Positions 18,732 through 27,827 are shown, counted from the first letter of the stretch. The stretch: DNA of 64,000 nucleotides from Brevibacillus brevis (GCF_031583145.1 NZ_CP134050.1:5135501-5199500); one strand, 5' to 3'. Numbers and translations are program-made. The notes: generated by a model from the sequence alone, not told the origin.

Positions 18732-18785
18732 ATGTTTACCTAGCGAAACATATCTTCATTATACTCCTTTCTCTCCGTTTTGCAA
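18732..18785 (-). promoter_or_regulatory. mntH promoter with candidate MntR operator
   Basis: On the minus strand TTGCAA (18780-18785), a 16-base spacer and TATAAT (18758-18763) form a sigma-A promoter. Immediately downstream, ATGTTTACCTAGCGAAACAT (18732-18751) is a 20-bp inverted repeat with ATGTTT/AAACAT arms, similar to DtxR-family MntR boxes. Its position over the start site fits repression by Mn2+-MntR. A perfect 16-bp palindrome GTTGCGCGTGCGCAAC (18678-18693) lies in the untranslated leader. Confidence 0.65.
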
Positions 18786-18829
18786 CCGCCCGGGATGTCC
18801 GTTTTTTTTCGGGTCCCCGAGCAACTTTT

Positions 18830-18861
18830 TGAATAATCCTGTTCGCTTGTTTAACAATACG
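18830..18861 (+). promoter_or_regulatory. weak candidate forespore-type promoter for the germination operon
   Basis: TGAATA at 18830-18835 matches the sigma-G -35 pattern, and CAATACG about 19 bases further partly resembles the CATACTA-like -10. gerA-type operons are transcribed by sigma-G in Bacillus, so this is plausible, but the -10 match is poor. Confidence 0.3.
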
Positions 18862-18888
18862 TATATTCCTGCATCAGGAGGTATTGCC

Positions 18889-20292
18889 ATGAACTGGAGT
18901 GCGGAACTGGCCGTTCGTTTCCGCGGCAGCTCCGACTATCAATGCAGCCCAGTCGGCGTCCAAAAAGAAGCCTATTCCCTTCATTACCTGGAAAGTCTGG
19001 TCGATTCGACATACATTCAGAATCATCTTTTGGAAAAGCTGCAGCATGCGGATTCCGCCTTGCCTTTTGCTCCCATAGCCGATTTGGACGAGGCGACGCA
19101 GGCCATTCTTCAAGGCAGCGTAGTCATCTCCCGCAAGTCCGATCAGGCAGCCTATTTTGCTGCCGGAACGCAGCTGGAGCAAAGAAGCATCCAGGAGTCG
19201 GAAAACGAAAGCTCGCTGCGCGGCCCCCGGGACAGCTTTGTGGAGTCGCTGAACACCAACTTGTCGCTGATCCGGCGCAGATACCCCGATCCGGAGCTGA
19301 ACGTCCATATCCAAGCCATCGGCAGGCGTTCGAATACCAAAGTCGCCTTGCTGTTCATCGACGGAATCGTCAATCCGAACGTCCTCGATGAGGTCAAAAC
19401 GCGCCTGTCTACCGTAGACGTAGACCAGGTCATCGACAGCGGGACCATCGAGCAATGGATCGAGGACAGCTGGTACTCTCCTTTTCCGCAAGTCCAGTAC
19501 ACGGAGCGTCCTCCCAATGTTTTGGCGGCGCTGTCTGAAGGCCGAATTGCCATCCTGGTCGACGGAAGCCCTTTTGCGTTGATCGTTCCCGTGACATTTT
19601 CCATGCTGTTCCAAGCTCCTGACGATTATTACGAACGGTGGATCATCGGCTCTGCAATCCGCGCCATCCGGGTGATCGGCGCCTTGATCGCGCTCATGCT
19701 GCCGTCGCTCTATATCGCTCTCGTGTCCTACCATCCCGGCATGATCCCGACTCAGCTCGCGCTCAGCATTTCCGCGAGCAGAGCGGAAGTGCCGTTTCCC
19801 GCATTCCTGGAAGCCCTGTTCATGGAAGCGACGCTGGAGATGCTTCGCGAAGCGGGATTGCGGCTGCCCAAGGTCCTGGGGCAAACGATCGGCATCGTCG
19901 GCGGTCTCGTAATCGGACAGTCGGCTGTGGAGGCCGGCATCGTCAGTCCGGTGCTCGTCATCGTCGTTGCGATCACGGCGATCTCTTCCTTTCTGGTACC
20001 TGCCTATAACGGGGCGATCGCGATTCGTCTGCTCCGTTTTCCGCTGATGCTCTTGTCCGGCAGTCTCGGCCTTTTCGGTATGATTCTGGGCTTGCTGGCG
20101 ATTTTGGCGCATCTCGTCTCCCTCAAATCATTCGGGATCAATTACTTCGCCCCCATTGCGCCCTATCGCCTTCGCGACTGGAAAGACCTTCTCATCCGGG
20201 CGCCGCTCACCGGCCTGGAAAACCGGCCGGAAATTCTCCATCCACTGGACCGAAAACGAATGAACACCCAAAAACGCAAAAAGGGGTGGTAA
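18889..20292 (+). CDS. GerA-family spore germination receptor subunit A
   Basis: 467 residues. ATG 18889 follows AGGAGGT. The N-terminal soluble domain contains YLESLVDSTYIQNHLLEKL and NLSLIRRRYPDPELNVHIQAIGRRS. The membrane domain begins with EGRIAILVDGSPFALIVPVTF and has the helices IGALIALMLPSLYIALVSYHP and PKVLGQTIGIVGGLVIGQSA typical of the family. It is the inner-membrane A subunit of a nutrient germinant receptor in the dormant spore. First gene of a three-gene A-B-C operon; the ligand is unknown. Confidence 0.92.
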   Translation: MNWSAELAVRFRGSSDYQCSPVGVQKEAYSLHYLESLVDSTYIQNHLLEKLQHADSALPFAPIADLDEATQAILQGSVVISRKSDQAAYFAAGTQLEQRSIQESENESSLRGPRDSFVESLNTNLSLIRRRYPDPELNVHIQAIGRRSNTKVALLFIDGIVNPNVLDEVKTRLSTVDVDQVIDSGTIEQWIEDSWYSPFPQVQYTERPPNVLAALSEGRIAILVDGSPFALIVPVTFSMLFQAPDDYYERWIIGSAIRAIRVIGALIALMLPSLYIALVSYHPGMIPTQLALSISASRAEVPFPAFLEALFMEATLEMLREAGLRLPKVLGQTIGIVGGLVIGQSAVEAGIVSPVLVIVVAITAISSFLVPAYNGAIAIRLLRFPLMLLSGSLGLFGMILGLLAILAHLVSLKSFGINYFAPIAPYRLRDWKDLLIRAPLTGLENRPEILHPLDRKRMNTQKRKKGW

Positions 20293-20294
20293 TC

Positions 20295-21383
20295 GTGATC
20301 AAAGACAGATTGACGAGCTCGCAAATATCGGTGCAAATCTTCGCGGCAATGGTCGGCGTAGGCATACTGACCTTGCCGGAAGCGGTCGGCTCCAAAGCGG
20401 GCGTCGACAGTTGGATCGTCATCCTGGGAGCAGGGTTTCTGGCTATGGTCGCCGTTTCCATCATGGCGTATCTCGGGAACCGCTTCCCGGAACAGAGCAT
20501 CATTCAGTACGCCCCCTTCCTGGTCGGCCGATTTCCGGGGACCATCGTCCTGCTGGCTTTCCTGGTCTACTTTCTGCTGTTTGTCGGGACCGTGGTGCGC
20601 ATTTCCGCCGATGTGACCAAGCTGTTCCTGCTGGATCAGACTCCGGTGGAAGTCATTATCATCGGCATGCTCAGCGTCAGCACGTATCTCGCTTTGCACG
20701 GCATCAATGCGATCGGACGCTTCAACGAATTCATCCAGCCTCTTACCGTCATCCTTCTCCTGCTCGTGCTGACACAAACTATTCGCGACACCGACATGGG
20801 CCGCATCCTTCCCATCCTCGGCGATGGGCTGACGCCGCTGATACGTGCGCTGCCCACGACGTTTTTTTCTTTTATGGGCTTTGAGATCCTGCTGTTCATT
20901 CAGCCTTTCATGGAACGGACGCGGGATGCCCAGCGAGCGGCACTGATTGCCATTGGCTCCACCATGCTTTTGTATGTCATCGTCACAGTGTTGAGCATCG
21001 CCGTCCTGGGCAGGACCGAAGTGACGCTGGTCGAGTTTCCTACGCTGGCCATCATCAAAAATATCGAGGTGCCTGGCGCCTTCATCGAGCGTCTCGACTC
21101 GATCATGATGATGGTCTGGATTCCCTTTGCGGTCACGACGATTGTCATGTTTCACTACTGTGCCTCTCTGATCGCTTCCCAAATGCTCCGGCTCGAGGAG
21201 CATCGAGTGATCGCCCTGCTCTTCACTCCGATCGTTTTTTTGATCGCGGTCCTCCCGCGCAACGTCCTGGAGGTCGACAAGTGGAGCAAGTGGGCGAGCT
21301 TGCTTGGGGTCAGTCTGGTCGGCGTCGTGCCGGTCATGCTCGTCCTCGTCTACAAATGGAAAAAAAGGAGGCAACGAACGTGA
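20295..21383 (+). CDS. GerB-type spore germination permease subunit
   Basis: About 362 residues from the GTG at 20295, which follows GGGGTGG and starts three bases after the A-subunit stop. About ten transmembrane helices of the amino-acid/polyamine permease fold typify the family (ISVQIFAAMVGVGILTLPEA, FPGTIVLLAFLVYFLLFVGT, TTFFSFMGFEILLFIQPFME). It is the B subunit, thought to bind the germinant. It overlaps the C-subunit start by four bases (GTGA), indicating translational coupling. Confidence 0.92.
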   Translation: MIKDRLTSSQISVQIFAAMVGVGILTLPEAVGSKAGVDSWIVILGAGFLAMVAVSIMAYLGNRFPEQSIIQYAPFLVGRFPGTIVLLAFLVYFLLFVGTVVRISADVTKLFLLDQTPVEVIIIGMLSVSTYLALHGINAIGRFNEFIQPLTVILLLLVLTQTIRDTDMGRILPILGDGLTPLIRALPTTFFSFMGFEILLFIQPFMERTRDAQRAALIAIGSTMLLYVIVTVLSIAVLGRTEVTLVEFPTLAIIKNIEVPGAFIERLDSIMMMVWIPFAVTTIVMFHYCASLIASQMLRLEEHRVIALLFTPIVFLIAVLPRNVLEVDKWSKWASLLGVSLVGVVPVMLVLVYKWKKRRQRT

Positions 21384-22525
21384 ACCCCCTCCTTTTCCGC
21401 CTTCTCCCTGCGCTGCTCCTGCCGCTACTGCTGACCGGCTGCTGGGATCGCGTAGAGATACAGGATCGGCTGTTCGTCATGGCCGTCGCAATCGACAAAG
21501 CGAAACCGGATAAAGGAAAGCGAAACTATTACGAGTTTACAGCCCAATTCACCGAAGCGCGGGCCTTGTCCGGAAAAGTCAGCAATCCCCATATATCGCC
21601 GGTGTGGAACGCTACCACCAGAGGCCCATCCGTTTTTGAATGCATCCGCTTGATGGCCACCCGGGTAGCCAGACAGCCGTACTACGAGCATCTACAGGTC
21701 ATCATCATCGGCGAGGACTTGGCGCGGGAAGGAATCGATCACGCTCTGGACCTGTTTTACCGAGACCATGAATCCCGGCGAAAAATCAAGCTGGTCATCG
21801 CCAAAGACACTGCCAAACGGGCACTGCAGCTCAAGCCGAAGCTGATGCCCGTGTCCGGACAGTACATCGCCAAGCTGACGGAGGAGGGCGAATCGAAAAC
21901 GGCGCGCTTGCCGAACACCACGTCCATCGGCCAGTTTTCCTCCAACTACCACAGCGGCAGCAACAGCATCCTGCCGTCGATTACCACGCATACGAACGAG
22001 GTGAAAATGGCGGGTGGGGCGATCGTAAAGGGAGAGAAACTGGTCGGCTGGCTCACGGATCAGGATGTAAAAACGCTCCGCTGGATCAATGGGTCGTTTT
22101 CCGCCGGAGACGAGGTCATTATGAAGAATCCGGCAGGGGAGACGCCGGGCTATACGACGATGGAAGTCAAAGCCGTTCGCTCCACGGTCCATCCCGAGAT
22201 CAGGGACGGAAAACCGGTTTTTTCTGTCTTTATTCGGGGCGAAGGAAATCTGGCCGAGGATGGATTGATGCACAAGCCTACCGGGGAGAAAATCAAGGCG
22301 AGGGAGCAGTTGATGAACAAGAGCCTCAAGGCGAAAACAGAAGCGTTGATCCGGAAAATGCAAACGCAGTATCGCACGGACATCTTCGGTTTTGGCGAAG
22401 AACTGCGCAGACACAGATACGCGTATTGGAAAGCCCATAAGAAAGACTGGGACCGCCTGTTTCAGAACGCCGAGGTCCGAGTAGAGGTCCAGACCTATAT
22501 CAGGCGGATCGGCCAGTTTAAATGA
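21380..22525 (+). CDS. GerC-type spore germination lipoprotein subunit
   Basis: 381 residues from the GTG at 21380, with GGAGG upstream. A lipoprotein signal peptide ends in the lipobox LLTGC, followed by WDRVEIQDRLFVMAVAIDKA, the hallmark start of GerAC-family proteins. Later segments include ARQPYYEHLQVIIIGEDLAR and the C-terminal helix region ALIRKMQTQYRTDIFGFGE. It is anchored on the outer face of the spore inner membrane. Last gene of the operon; its final eight bases overlap a small convergent gene. Confidence 0.93.
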   Translation: MNPLLFRLLPALLLPLLLTGCWDRVEIQDRLFVMAVAIDKAKPDKGKRNYYEFTAQFTEARALSGKVSNPHISPVWNATTRGPSVFECIRLMATRVARQPYYEHLQVIIIGEDLAREGIDHALDLFYRDHESRRKIKLVIAKDTAKRALQLKPKLMPVSGQYIAKLTEEGESKTARLPNTTSIGQFSSNYHSGSNSILPSITTHTNEVKMAGGAIVKGEKLVGWLTDQDVKTLRWINGSFSAGDEVIMKNPAGETPGYTTMEVKAVRSTVHPEIRDGKPVFSVFIRGEGNLAEDGLMHKPTGEKIKAREQLMNKSLKAKTEALIRKMQTQYRTDIFGFGEELRRHRYAYWKAHKKDWDRLFQNAEVRVEVQTYIRRIGQFK

Positions 22526-22733
22526 CGACAAAGTGAACGGCCAGCACCACGGCTGACAATGCCAGCATCACATAGCTGCCTCCTTTGGCAAAAGCGGCAT
22601 CGCGGTCCAGCTTTCTGTTCTGGTAAGCGACGTAGTAGCGAAAGCGCAGGATCAGGCCGGTGACGAGCAGCAGCACCACCAGATAGTACGATGTCAGGGA
22701 CTCCAGGAATCCGATGACGAGCGAAAATCCCAT
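22518..22733 (-). CDS. small two-helix membrane protein
   Basis: 71 residues with an excellent site AGGAGGTGATCCC before ATG 22733. Two predicted membrane helices (YYLVVLLLVTGLILRFRYYV; SYVMLALSAVVLAVHFVVI) flank a charged loop (QNRKLDRDAAFAKG). It lies tail-to-tail with the germination lipoprotein gene, overlapping it by eight bases. Small membrane proteins are known in or near some ger operons, so a link to germination is possible but unproven. Confidence 0.65.
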   Translation of the reverse strand: MGFSLVIGFLESLTSYYLVVLLLVTGLILRFRYYVAYQNRKLDRDAAFAKGGSYVMLALSAVVLAVHFVVI

Positions 22734-22796
22734 GGGATCACCTCCTGTTTCTGATTGGATTGCAGCCGTCTCTAGTATGAGCCGAATGGCTCCTGG

Positions 22797-24242
22797 TTAT
22801 CTGCCGCCGATCTCCAGAAGGGCCTTTTTCAGCCGACGGATCCCGTCCCCAATCGCATCCGGCGCCTCCCACGAATAGGTCAGGCGCATCCACCCCTCTT
22901 CCGCTCCGTACACGCTTCCGGGCGTAAACACGACCCCTTCGAGGATGGCCGCGTCCAGCAGTTGACGCTCCCCCACCGGCTCCCGCAGCCTGCACCACAC
23001 ATGGTAGCTTCCCTCGGGCACTTTCCATTCGGCGCAATCGGAGAGATGCAGGTCGAGTGCCGTCAGCATCGCTTCCCGCTGCGTACAGAGATACGTCGCC
23101 AGCCGCTCCATCTGCGCTCGCCACCTGTCGCTTTCCAGAAAGCGTCTGGCCAGCTGCTGGGAGACACTGCTCGTTCCGAAGTCCATCTGCTGCTTGGCGT
23201 CGGCCAATCGCTCCACGACGGAGCGAGGACCGACCAGCCAGCCGATGCGCAGGCCCGGAGCGATCGTCTTGGAAACGCTATTCACGTACAGGACCGCGCC
23301 GCTCGAATCCATGGCTTTGATCGGCTGAGGCGGTTTTCGGCTTCCCTTCATGGCGAGAGCGCCGTACGCGTCGTCCTCCACCAGCGGAATCCGCAGCTCC
23401 ATGCAGAGGTCCAGGACCTCCCGTCGGCGGCTTTCGCTCATGACCAATCCGGTGGGGTTGTGATAGGTCGGGTTGACAAACACCATGCGCAGCTTGTTCT
23501 CCTGGTGAAGGCGGCGAATGTCGCCGGGTACGATCCCCTCTTCGTCCATGGAAAGACGGTACAGCCGCAGTCCAGCCGAAGTGAACAGCGGAAGCGAGTA
23601 GGAATAGGAGGGGCCTTCCATCGCGACGGCGTCCCCCGGACTGAGAAGGCAGAGAGAAATCAGGTGCAGCGCCTGTTGGGCTCCGGACGTGACCAGGATC
23701 TCTTCCGGGGATGCTGCGATCCCGTACTGATCGCGCAAATGCCGGGACAGAACTTCGCGCAGTCCCGGATCCCCTTTTGGATGGATGTATCCGAGCTGCA
23801 ATTGCGATTGGAGCAGCTCCTGCAGCTCCTGGGGTTGGAATGTCGGAATCAAGGGAGTCGCCAGCTCGGCCTTGGCCAGATTGACGATCGACGGATCGAA
23901 GCACGCCTCCTGAATGCGCTTGACCAGCGGATACGCCGGCAAAAAGGCGCCCCCGTTCGTGTACTTGTGCCAATTCGGAACCCGCTGTACGCCCCACAAA
24001 TGGCGGCTGACCCATGTTCCGCTGCCTTGCCACGACTGCAAAAGCCCGGCTGCCCGCAATTCTTCATAGGCGGCCGACACGGTTCCCCTGTTGACCCCAA
24101 GACGCTGGGCCAACGCCCTCTCTGCAGGGAGGGAGGCCCCGGGCGGCAAATCTCCCTGGATGATTTGCCTCTCGAGCCACTGGGCGATCTGCTGATACAC
24201 GGGGGTATTCCCCTGCTTGTCCGGCTGCCATTCCACCTTCAT
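22797..24242 (-). CDS. MocR-type transcription regulator (GntR-HTH fused to aminotransferase)
   Basis: About 481 residues. The N-terminal winged-helix GntR domain has QIAQWLERQIIQGDLPPG, AERALAQRLGVNRGTVSAAY and EELRAAGLLQSWQGSGTWV. The C-terminal class I aminotransferase fold has LVTSGAQQALHLISLCLLSP, FVNPTYHNPTGLVMS and the PLP lysine in VNSVSKTIAPGLRIGW. MocR proteins use PLP as a cofactor or effector. It is divergent from an EamA transporter gene, the usual arrangement when a MocR regulates its neighbour. The ATG at 24242 has GGAAGG very close, so an alternative start is possible. Confidence 0.88.
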   Translation of the reverse strand: MKVEWQPDKQGNTPVYQQIAQWLERQIIQGDLPPGASLPAERALAQRLGVNRGTVSAAYEELRAAGLLQSWQGSGTWVSRHLWGVQRVPNWHKYTNGGAFLPAYPLVKRIQEACFDPSIVNLAKAELATPLIPTFQPQELQELLQSQLQLGYIHPKGDPGLREVLSRHLRDQYGIAASPEEILVTSGAQQALHLISLCLLSPGDAVAMEGPSYSYSLPLFTSAGLRLYRLSMDEEGIVPGDIRRLHQENKLRMVFVNPTYHNPTGLVMSESRRREVLDLCMELRIPLVEDDAYGALAMKGSRKPPQPIKAMDSSGAVLYVNSVSKTIAPGLRIGWLVGPRSVVERLADAKQQMDFGTSSVSQQLARRFLESDRWRAQMERLATYLCTQREAMLTALDLHLSDCAEWKVPEGSYHVWCRLREPVGERQLLDAAILEGVVFTPGSVYGAEEGWMRLTYSWEAPDAIGDGIRRLKKALLEIGGR

Positions 24243-24284
24243 CACCTTCCGTTTCTACCTGTCTTATTCTCTGACGTTCGACAA

Positions 24285-24314
24285 ATTGGCCTACTGATCC
24301 TCCTGCCAATTGGC
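24285..24314. promoter_or_regulatory. candidate MocR operator between divergent genes
   Basis: ATTGGC occurs at 24285-24290 and again at 24309-24314, the second within the palindrome GCCAATTGGC. The direct repeats are 24 bp apart. Paired direct repeats between divergent mocR and target genes are the known MocR binding pattern; the exact match here is inferred, not tested. Confidence 0.35.
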
Positions 24315-24385
24315 TCTATACTTTCTTTCCCCCCGGAAATAAGATGGGGAAAACCACGACCCGAAAGAAGAAGGAAGGGATCCAG

Positions 24386-25327
24386 ATGAAAGTCGAAGTA
24401 TCGGTGGAAAAAAGGCAAGCGAACGGGCCATTGCAGGCGGCTGAGGCCGTATATCGGGAGCGTGCGGGAATGCTCTACGGATTGCTGGGGGTTTGCAGCT
24501 TCAGCCTTACGCTTCCGGCGACAAAAGCGGTGCTTACCGCCCTTACTCCCATGACGGCCGGATTGGGACGTGCCCTGGTAGCTGCTATCCTGGCTGCCGC
24601 CGTATTGCTGCTCAAGCGGGTCCCATTTCCCACCTGGAAAGAGACCAAGCAGCTCATCCTCGTCGCAGCGGGTGTGGTCGCCGGGTTTCCCTTTTTCTCG
24701 GCCTGGGCGATGAACCGTGTACCCGCCTCCCACGGCGCGGTCATCATTGCGCTGCTCCCATTGGCGACGGCAGGCGCAGCCGCCTTTTTCGCAGGGGAAC
24801 GCCCCGCCCGGCTCTATTGGATATCCAGCGGCGTAGCTTGTCTCGCCATCCTCGGCTACGCTGTCGGCAGCGGCTTCGGCACGCTGCAATGGGCGGATTT
24901 GGCGTTGTTGGCGGCTGTCATCTCTGCAGCAATCGGCTACGCGGTAGGGGGTCAGCTCTCCCGAACGATGGGAGGCTGGCAGGTGATCAGCTGGTCGCTT
25001 GTCTTCTCTTTCCCTTTTCTCGTCATCCCGATCGCGGGACCGCTCATCGAGCAGCTCCGGCAAGCCACCTGGACCGCTTGGGCAGGCTTCGGCTACGTCA
25101 GCGTCGTCAGCCAGTTCCTCGGCTTTTTTGCCTGGTACCATGGACTGGCCATCGGCGGTGTGGCGAGAGTCGGTCAGACGCAGTACCTTCAGCCGTTTCT
25201 TACCATCCTGGCTTCCTGGCTCCTGCTCTCCGAGTCGATCACACTGGGGGCCGTGTTGGCCGCAGCCATCGTCGTCGCCTCCGTCGCCAAGGGCAGGACG
25301 GCGTCCGTGAAGCAAACAGCTCGTTAG
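24386..25327 (+). CDS. EamA-family (DMT) transporter
   Basis: 313 residues from ATG 24386, which follows GAAGGAAGGG. Ten transmembrane helices form two EamA repeats: repeat 1 begins GMLYGLLGVCSFSLTLPATK, and repeat 2 spans DLALLAAVISAAIGYAVGG through QYLQPFLTILASWLLLSESI. Members export amino acids or other metabolites. Divergence from the MocR gene suggests a PLP- or amino-acid-responsive exporter, but the substrate is unknown. Confidence 0.85.
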   Translation: MKVEVSVEKRQANGPLQAAEAVYRERAGMLYGLLGVCSFSLTLPATKAVLTALTPMTAGLGRALVAAILAAAVLLLKRVPFPTWKETKQLILVAAGVVAGFPFFSAWAMNRVPASHGAVIIALLPLATAGAAAFFAGERPARLYWISSGVACLAILGYAVGSGFGTLQWADLALLAAVISAAIGYAVGGQLSRTMGGWQVISWSLVFSFPFLVIPIAGPLIEQLRQATWTAWAGFGYVSVVSQFLGFFAWYHGLAIGGVARVGQTQYLQPFLTILASWLLLSESITLGAVLAAAIVVASVAKGRTASVKQTAR

Positions 25328-25334
25328 CAGAAGC

Positions 25335-25375
25335 AAAGAACACCGGCGGAGGCGATGCTCCCCGGTGTTCTTCTT
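25335..25375. terminator. bidirectional terminator between EamA and M14 genes
   Basis: AGAACACCGG (25337-25346) pairs with CCGGTGTTCT (25362-25371), between two convergent genes. TTCTTCTT follows on the plus strand. Confidence 0.7.
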
Positions 25376-25381
25376 CTGCGC

Positions 25382-26434
25382 TTATTCCCCTTCTTCTGCG
25401 TTGCTGCTTCTGCTCTTCTGCACCGGGAGAGTATCCCAAAAGCTGGTGTCGGCAGACTCTATCGATCTGTCGGCAATAGCCCGCACCGTCGCATCGAGCG
25501 TGGTAATGGTTTGCTTGATCAAGTACCCGTTGCTTTTCTGGCCGAGGACAGCCGACTCCGCGTAGTGATCGGACATCCCCCGCATCTCAAAGAGCAGCGT
25601 GGCGATCCCGTATTCATCGGCGATGCCGTTTCGGCCGATGGTCAATGCAGATCCCCCGTCGTACTTCCCGATGTGGCCCCAGCCTTTCGAGTCGATAGAA
25701 CCGTAGACGACGGCTCCCAACCGCTTCGATTTTTCCACCACTTCCGAGGCTACGCCTTCATTGGTCGGGTACAGGATCGAGCCGGACACCAGCTTGCCGT
25801 TCACTTCGCTTTGCGTTCCCTGATGATGCAAATCGATCATGTAATCGATGCGGTACTTGCCGAGCACCTTTTCATGCAGAGCCTGCGTCTCCGGCTGCAG
25901 TTTGGCCACATGGTCGCGGTTCAGGTCCGTTCCCACGGCGTTGTACCGGGTCAAATGCCTGCCCGAGGCAATGTAGTCGTCCAGGGAAAAGTTCACATCT
26001 CCCATGGCGCCATCCGCATTCAGCATGGGGACGATGAGGATGTTGACACGATCGAGAACACCCTTGGTCTTGTTCGTTCCCAAGTGCTTGATAAACTCCA
26101 GCGCACCCTCGGTCGTCAGCTGCTCGTTTCCATGCTGCTGCGTCAGGAAAAGCACCGTGGGATTATTCTCATCCTTTATATACTTTGCCAAATAAATATC
26201 TCGCCCTTTGACAGTCTGCCCGATGACCTCCAATTCCATCGCTTTCTGTTTTTCGTCCTGCGTTTTCAAATAATCGACCATCTCTTGGTATGTATGTAGA
26301 ATCTGAGTCTGAATCGTTTCATTTCCGCCGTAGCCGGGCCCTTCTCCCGTTGCGCTTGCCGGGAGGGCCGCCGCCATCCCGCCGCTCAACGCGATGAATC
26401 CTGCCAGTGATAGCACCGCCCATTGTTTTTTCAT
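25382..26434 (-). CDS. secreted M14-family zinc carboxypeptidase
   Basis: 350 residues with a signal peptide (KKQWAVLSLAGFIALSGGMA, cleavage near ASA). M14 zinc-site residues are visible: QQHGNEQ (His and Glu ligands), VGTDLNRDH with the Asn-Arg substrate-binding pair, MIDLHHQG (third ligand His) and the catalytic Glu in LLFEMRG. It probably trims C-terminal residues from peptides outside the cell. ATG 26434 has AGGAGG upstream. Divergent from a second M14 gene with similar architecture. Confidence 0.85.
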   Translation of the reverse strand: MKKQWAVLSLAGFIALSGGMAAALPASATGEGPGYGGNETIQTQILHTYQEMVDYLKTQDEKQKAMELEVIGQTVKGRDIYLAKYIKDENNPTVLFLTQQHGNEQLTTEGALEFIKHLGTNKTKGVLDRVNILIVPMLNADGAMGDVNFSLDDYIASGRHLTRYNAVGTDLNRDHVAKLQPETQALHEKVLGKYRIDYMIDLHHQGTQSEVNGKLVSGSILYPTNEGVASEVVEKSKRLGAVVYGSIDSKGWGHIGKYDGGSALTIGRNGIADEYGIATLLFEMRGMSDHYAESAVLGQKSNGYLIKQTITTLDATVRAIADRSIESADTSFWDTLPVQKSRSSNAEEGE

Positions 26435-26630
26435 GCAAAGACCTCCTCAGGATTTTCTAGTAAAGCTGTCACAATCATAGAGTCCAGAGAGGTCCGTTTG
26501 CCATAGTACTTTTTTAATATTTTTAATTTACAGAAAAATGATGCCTTATAACCATTCCCTCCCTTCTATCTCATCAACTATGATTTATATGTTGTCTACC
26601 ACCATTTTCCACAGATGCGGAGGAATGATG

Positions 26631-27827
26631 ATGAAGAAAGCTTGTACGATCGCGGGAGCCCTGCTTTTGATGGCAAGTCTCGTCTCGCCGGTCATTGCCG
26701 CGGGCACACCGTCTCCCGGGGCACCTGATCAGCAGAACTACTCGATTTCCGGCTTTTTAAGCTATCACCAATTGGCAGAGAAGCTGAAAAAGATCGAGCG
26801 CAGCAGCCAGGGCCAGGTCAGGCTCGAAGTGGCAGGCCACTCCAACCAGGGGCGGGAGATCTACAAAGCAACCGTTGGAACCGGAGAAAAGGTCGTTTTC
26901 ATTACCAGCCAGATTCATGGAAACGAGCCCACCGGCACCGAGGCGCTCGTCAGCATCCTCCAATACCTCGGCTCCAGCAACTCTGCGGAGGCAAAGAAGA
27001 TTCGCAAGGAGATCACACTCGTCGCCATGCCGATGATGAACCCGGACGCCGCTTTCCTGGATCGCCGAGGCAATGACATGACGTGGGACGAGGTGGTATC
27101 GGCTTTCCCTGAGCTCGCCGATGCGAAGCCAGCATGGAATTACTACACCACCCCTCGCCAGGGCGACAACTATGCCGAAAGGCCGGGGTTTGACGTCAAT
27201 CGCGACTACAATCCCGACCTGAATTATACCCCAAAAGCCGCTGATTTCCCGGGAGGGTCTTCGAAACCGGGCTGGTTCATCACGCCGGAAGCCCAAACGG
27301 TACGCGACGTCTACCAATCGCTGCGAGATGAATTCGGACAAGTCGATGTTTACATAGACCTTCACCACCAAGGTCCGTTCTATTACGTGGAGGGCACCGA
27401 CGACGTGGTGACCCTGTCTTTGTCAGGCCGTTTTGTGGCGGATCCGAATAGTCCGGCAGGCGCCAAGTACGCCGAGTATGCGGAGAACTATCATTACGAC
27501 TTTTCCAGGCAGCTCAACCTTGCCGCCTATCATGCCCTCCAATCGATGGGCAGCTCTCCCTTCGGCAATATCAGCTTCTACGATCAAAAGATCGATCTTC
27601 CCGGAACCGCGCTGGGAGCTTTTGCTCTCAATGGCAGCGGGACGGTGCTGTTCGAAGTGCGCGGCCAAACCCAAAGCATGGGCCAAAAGAAAAAGGGGCA
27701 GCTGGTCAAAGCGGTGGAGACGGGACTGTATGGGATCCTCAATGGCGTAGCGACCGGCAGCGTCTACGATCTCGATCCCGAGGAATACGACGACATCCCT
27801 ATCACCTCCTACGAGCCTGGCATCTGA
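26631..27827 (+). CDS. second secreted M14-family zinc carboxypeptidase
   Basis: 398 residues from the third of three consecutive ATGs (26625/26628/26631), chosen for spacing from GGAGG. The signal peptide is ACTIAGALLLMASLVSPVIA. The zinc site is QIHGNEPTG with DLHHQG, substrate-binding residues in FDVNRDYNPDLNY, and the catalytic Glu in VLFEVRGQ. It is about 50 residues longer than its divergent neighbour, mainly an insert around WNYYTTPRQGDNYAERPG, so it is a distant paralogue rather than a recent duplicate. Likely an extracellular peptide scavenging enzyme. Confidence 0.85.
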   Translation: MKKACTIAGALLLMASLVSPVIAAGTPSPGAPDQQNYSISGFLSYHQLAEKLKKIERSSQGQVRLEVAGHSNQGREIYKATVGTGEKVVFITSQIHGNEPTGTEALVSILQYLGSSNSAEAKKIRKEITLVAMPMMNPDAAFLDRRGNDMTWDEVVSAFPELADAKPAWNYYTTPRQGDNYAERPGFDVNRDYNPDLNYTPKAADFPGGSSKPGWFITPEAQTVRDVYQSLRDEFGQVDVYIDLHHQGPFYYVEGTDDVVTLSLSGRFVADPNSPAGAKYAEYAENYHYDFSRQLNLAAYHALQSMGSSPFGNISFYDQKIDLPGTALGAFALNGSGTVLFEVRGQTQSMGQKKKGQLVKAVETGLYGILNGVATGSVYDLDPEEYDDIPITSYEPGI

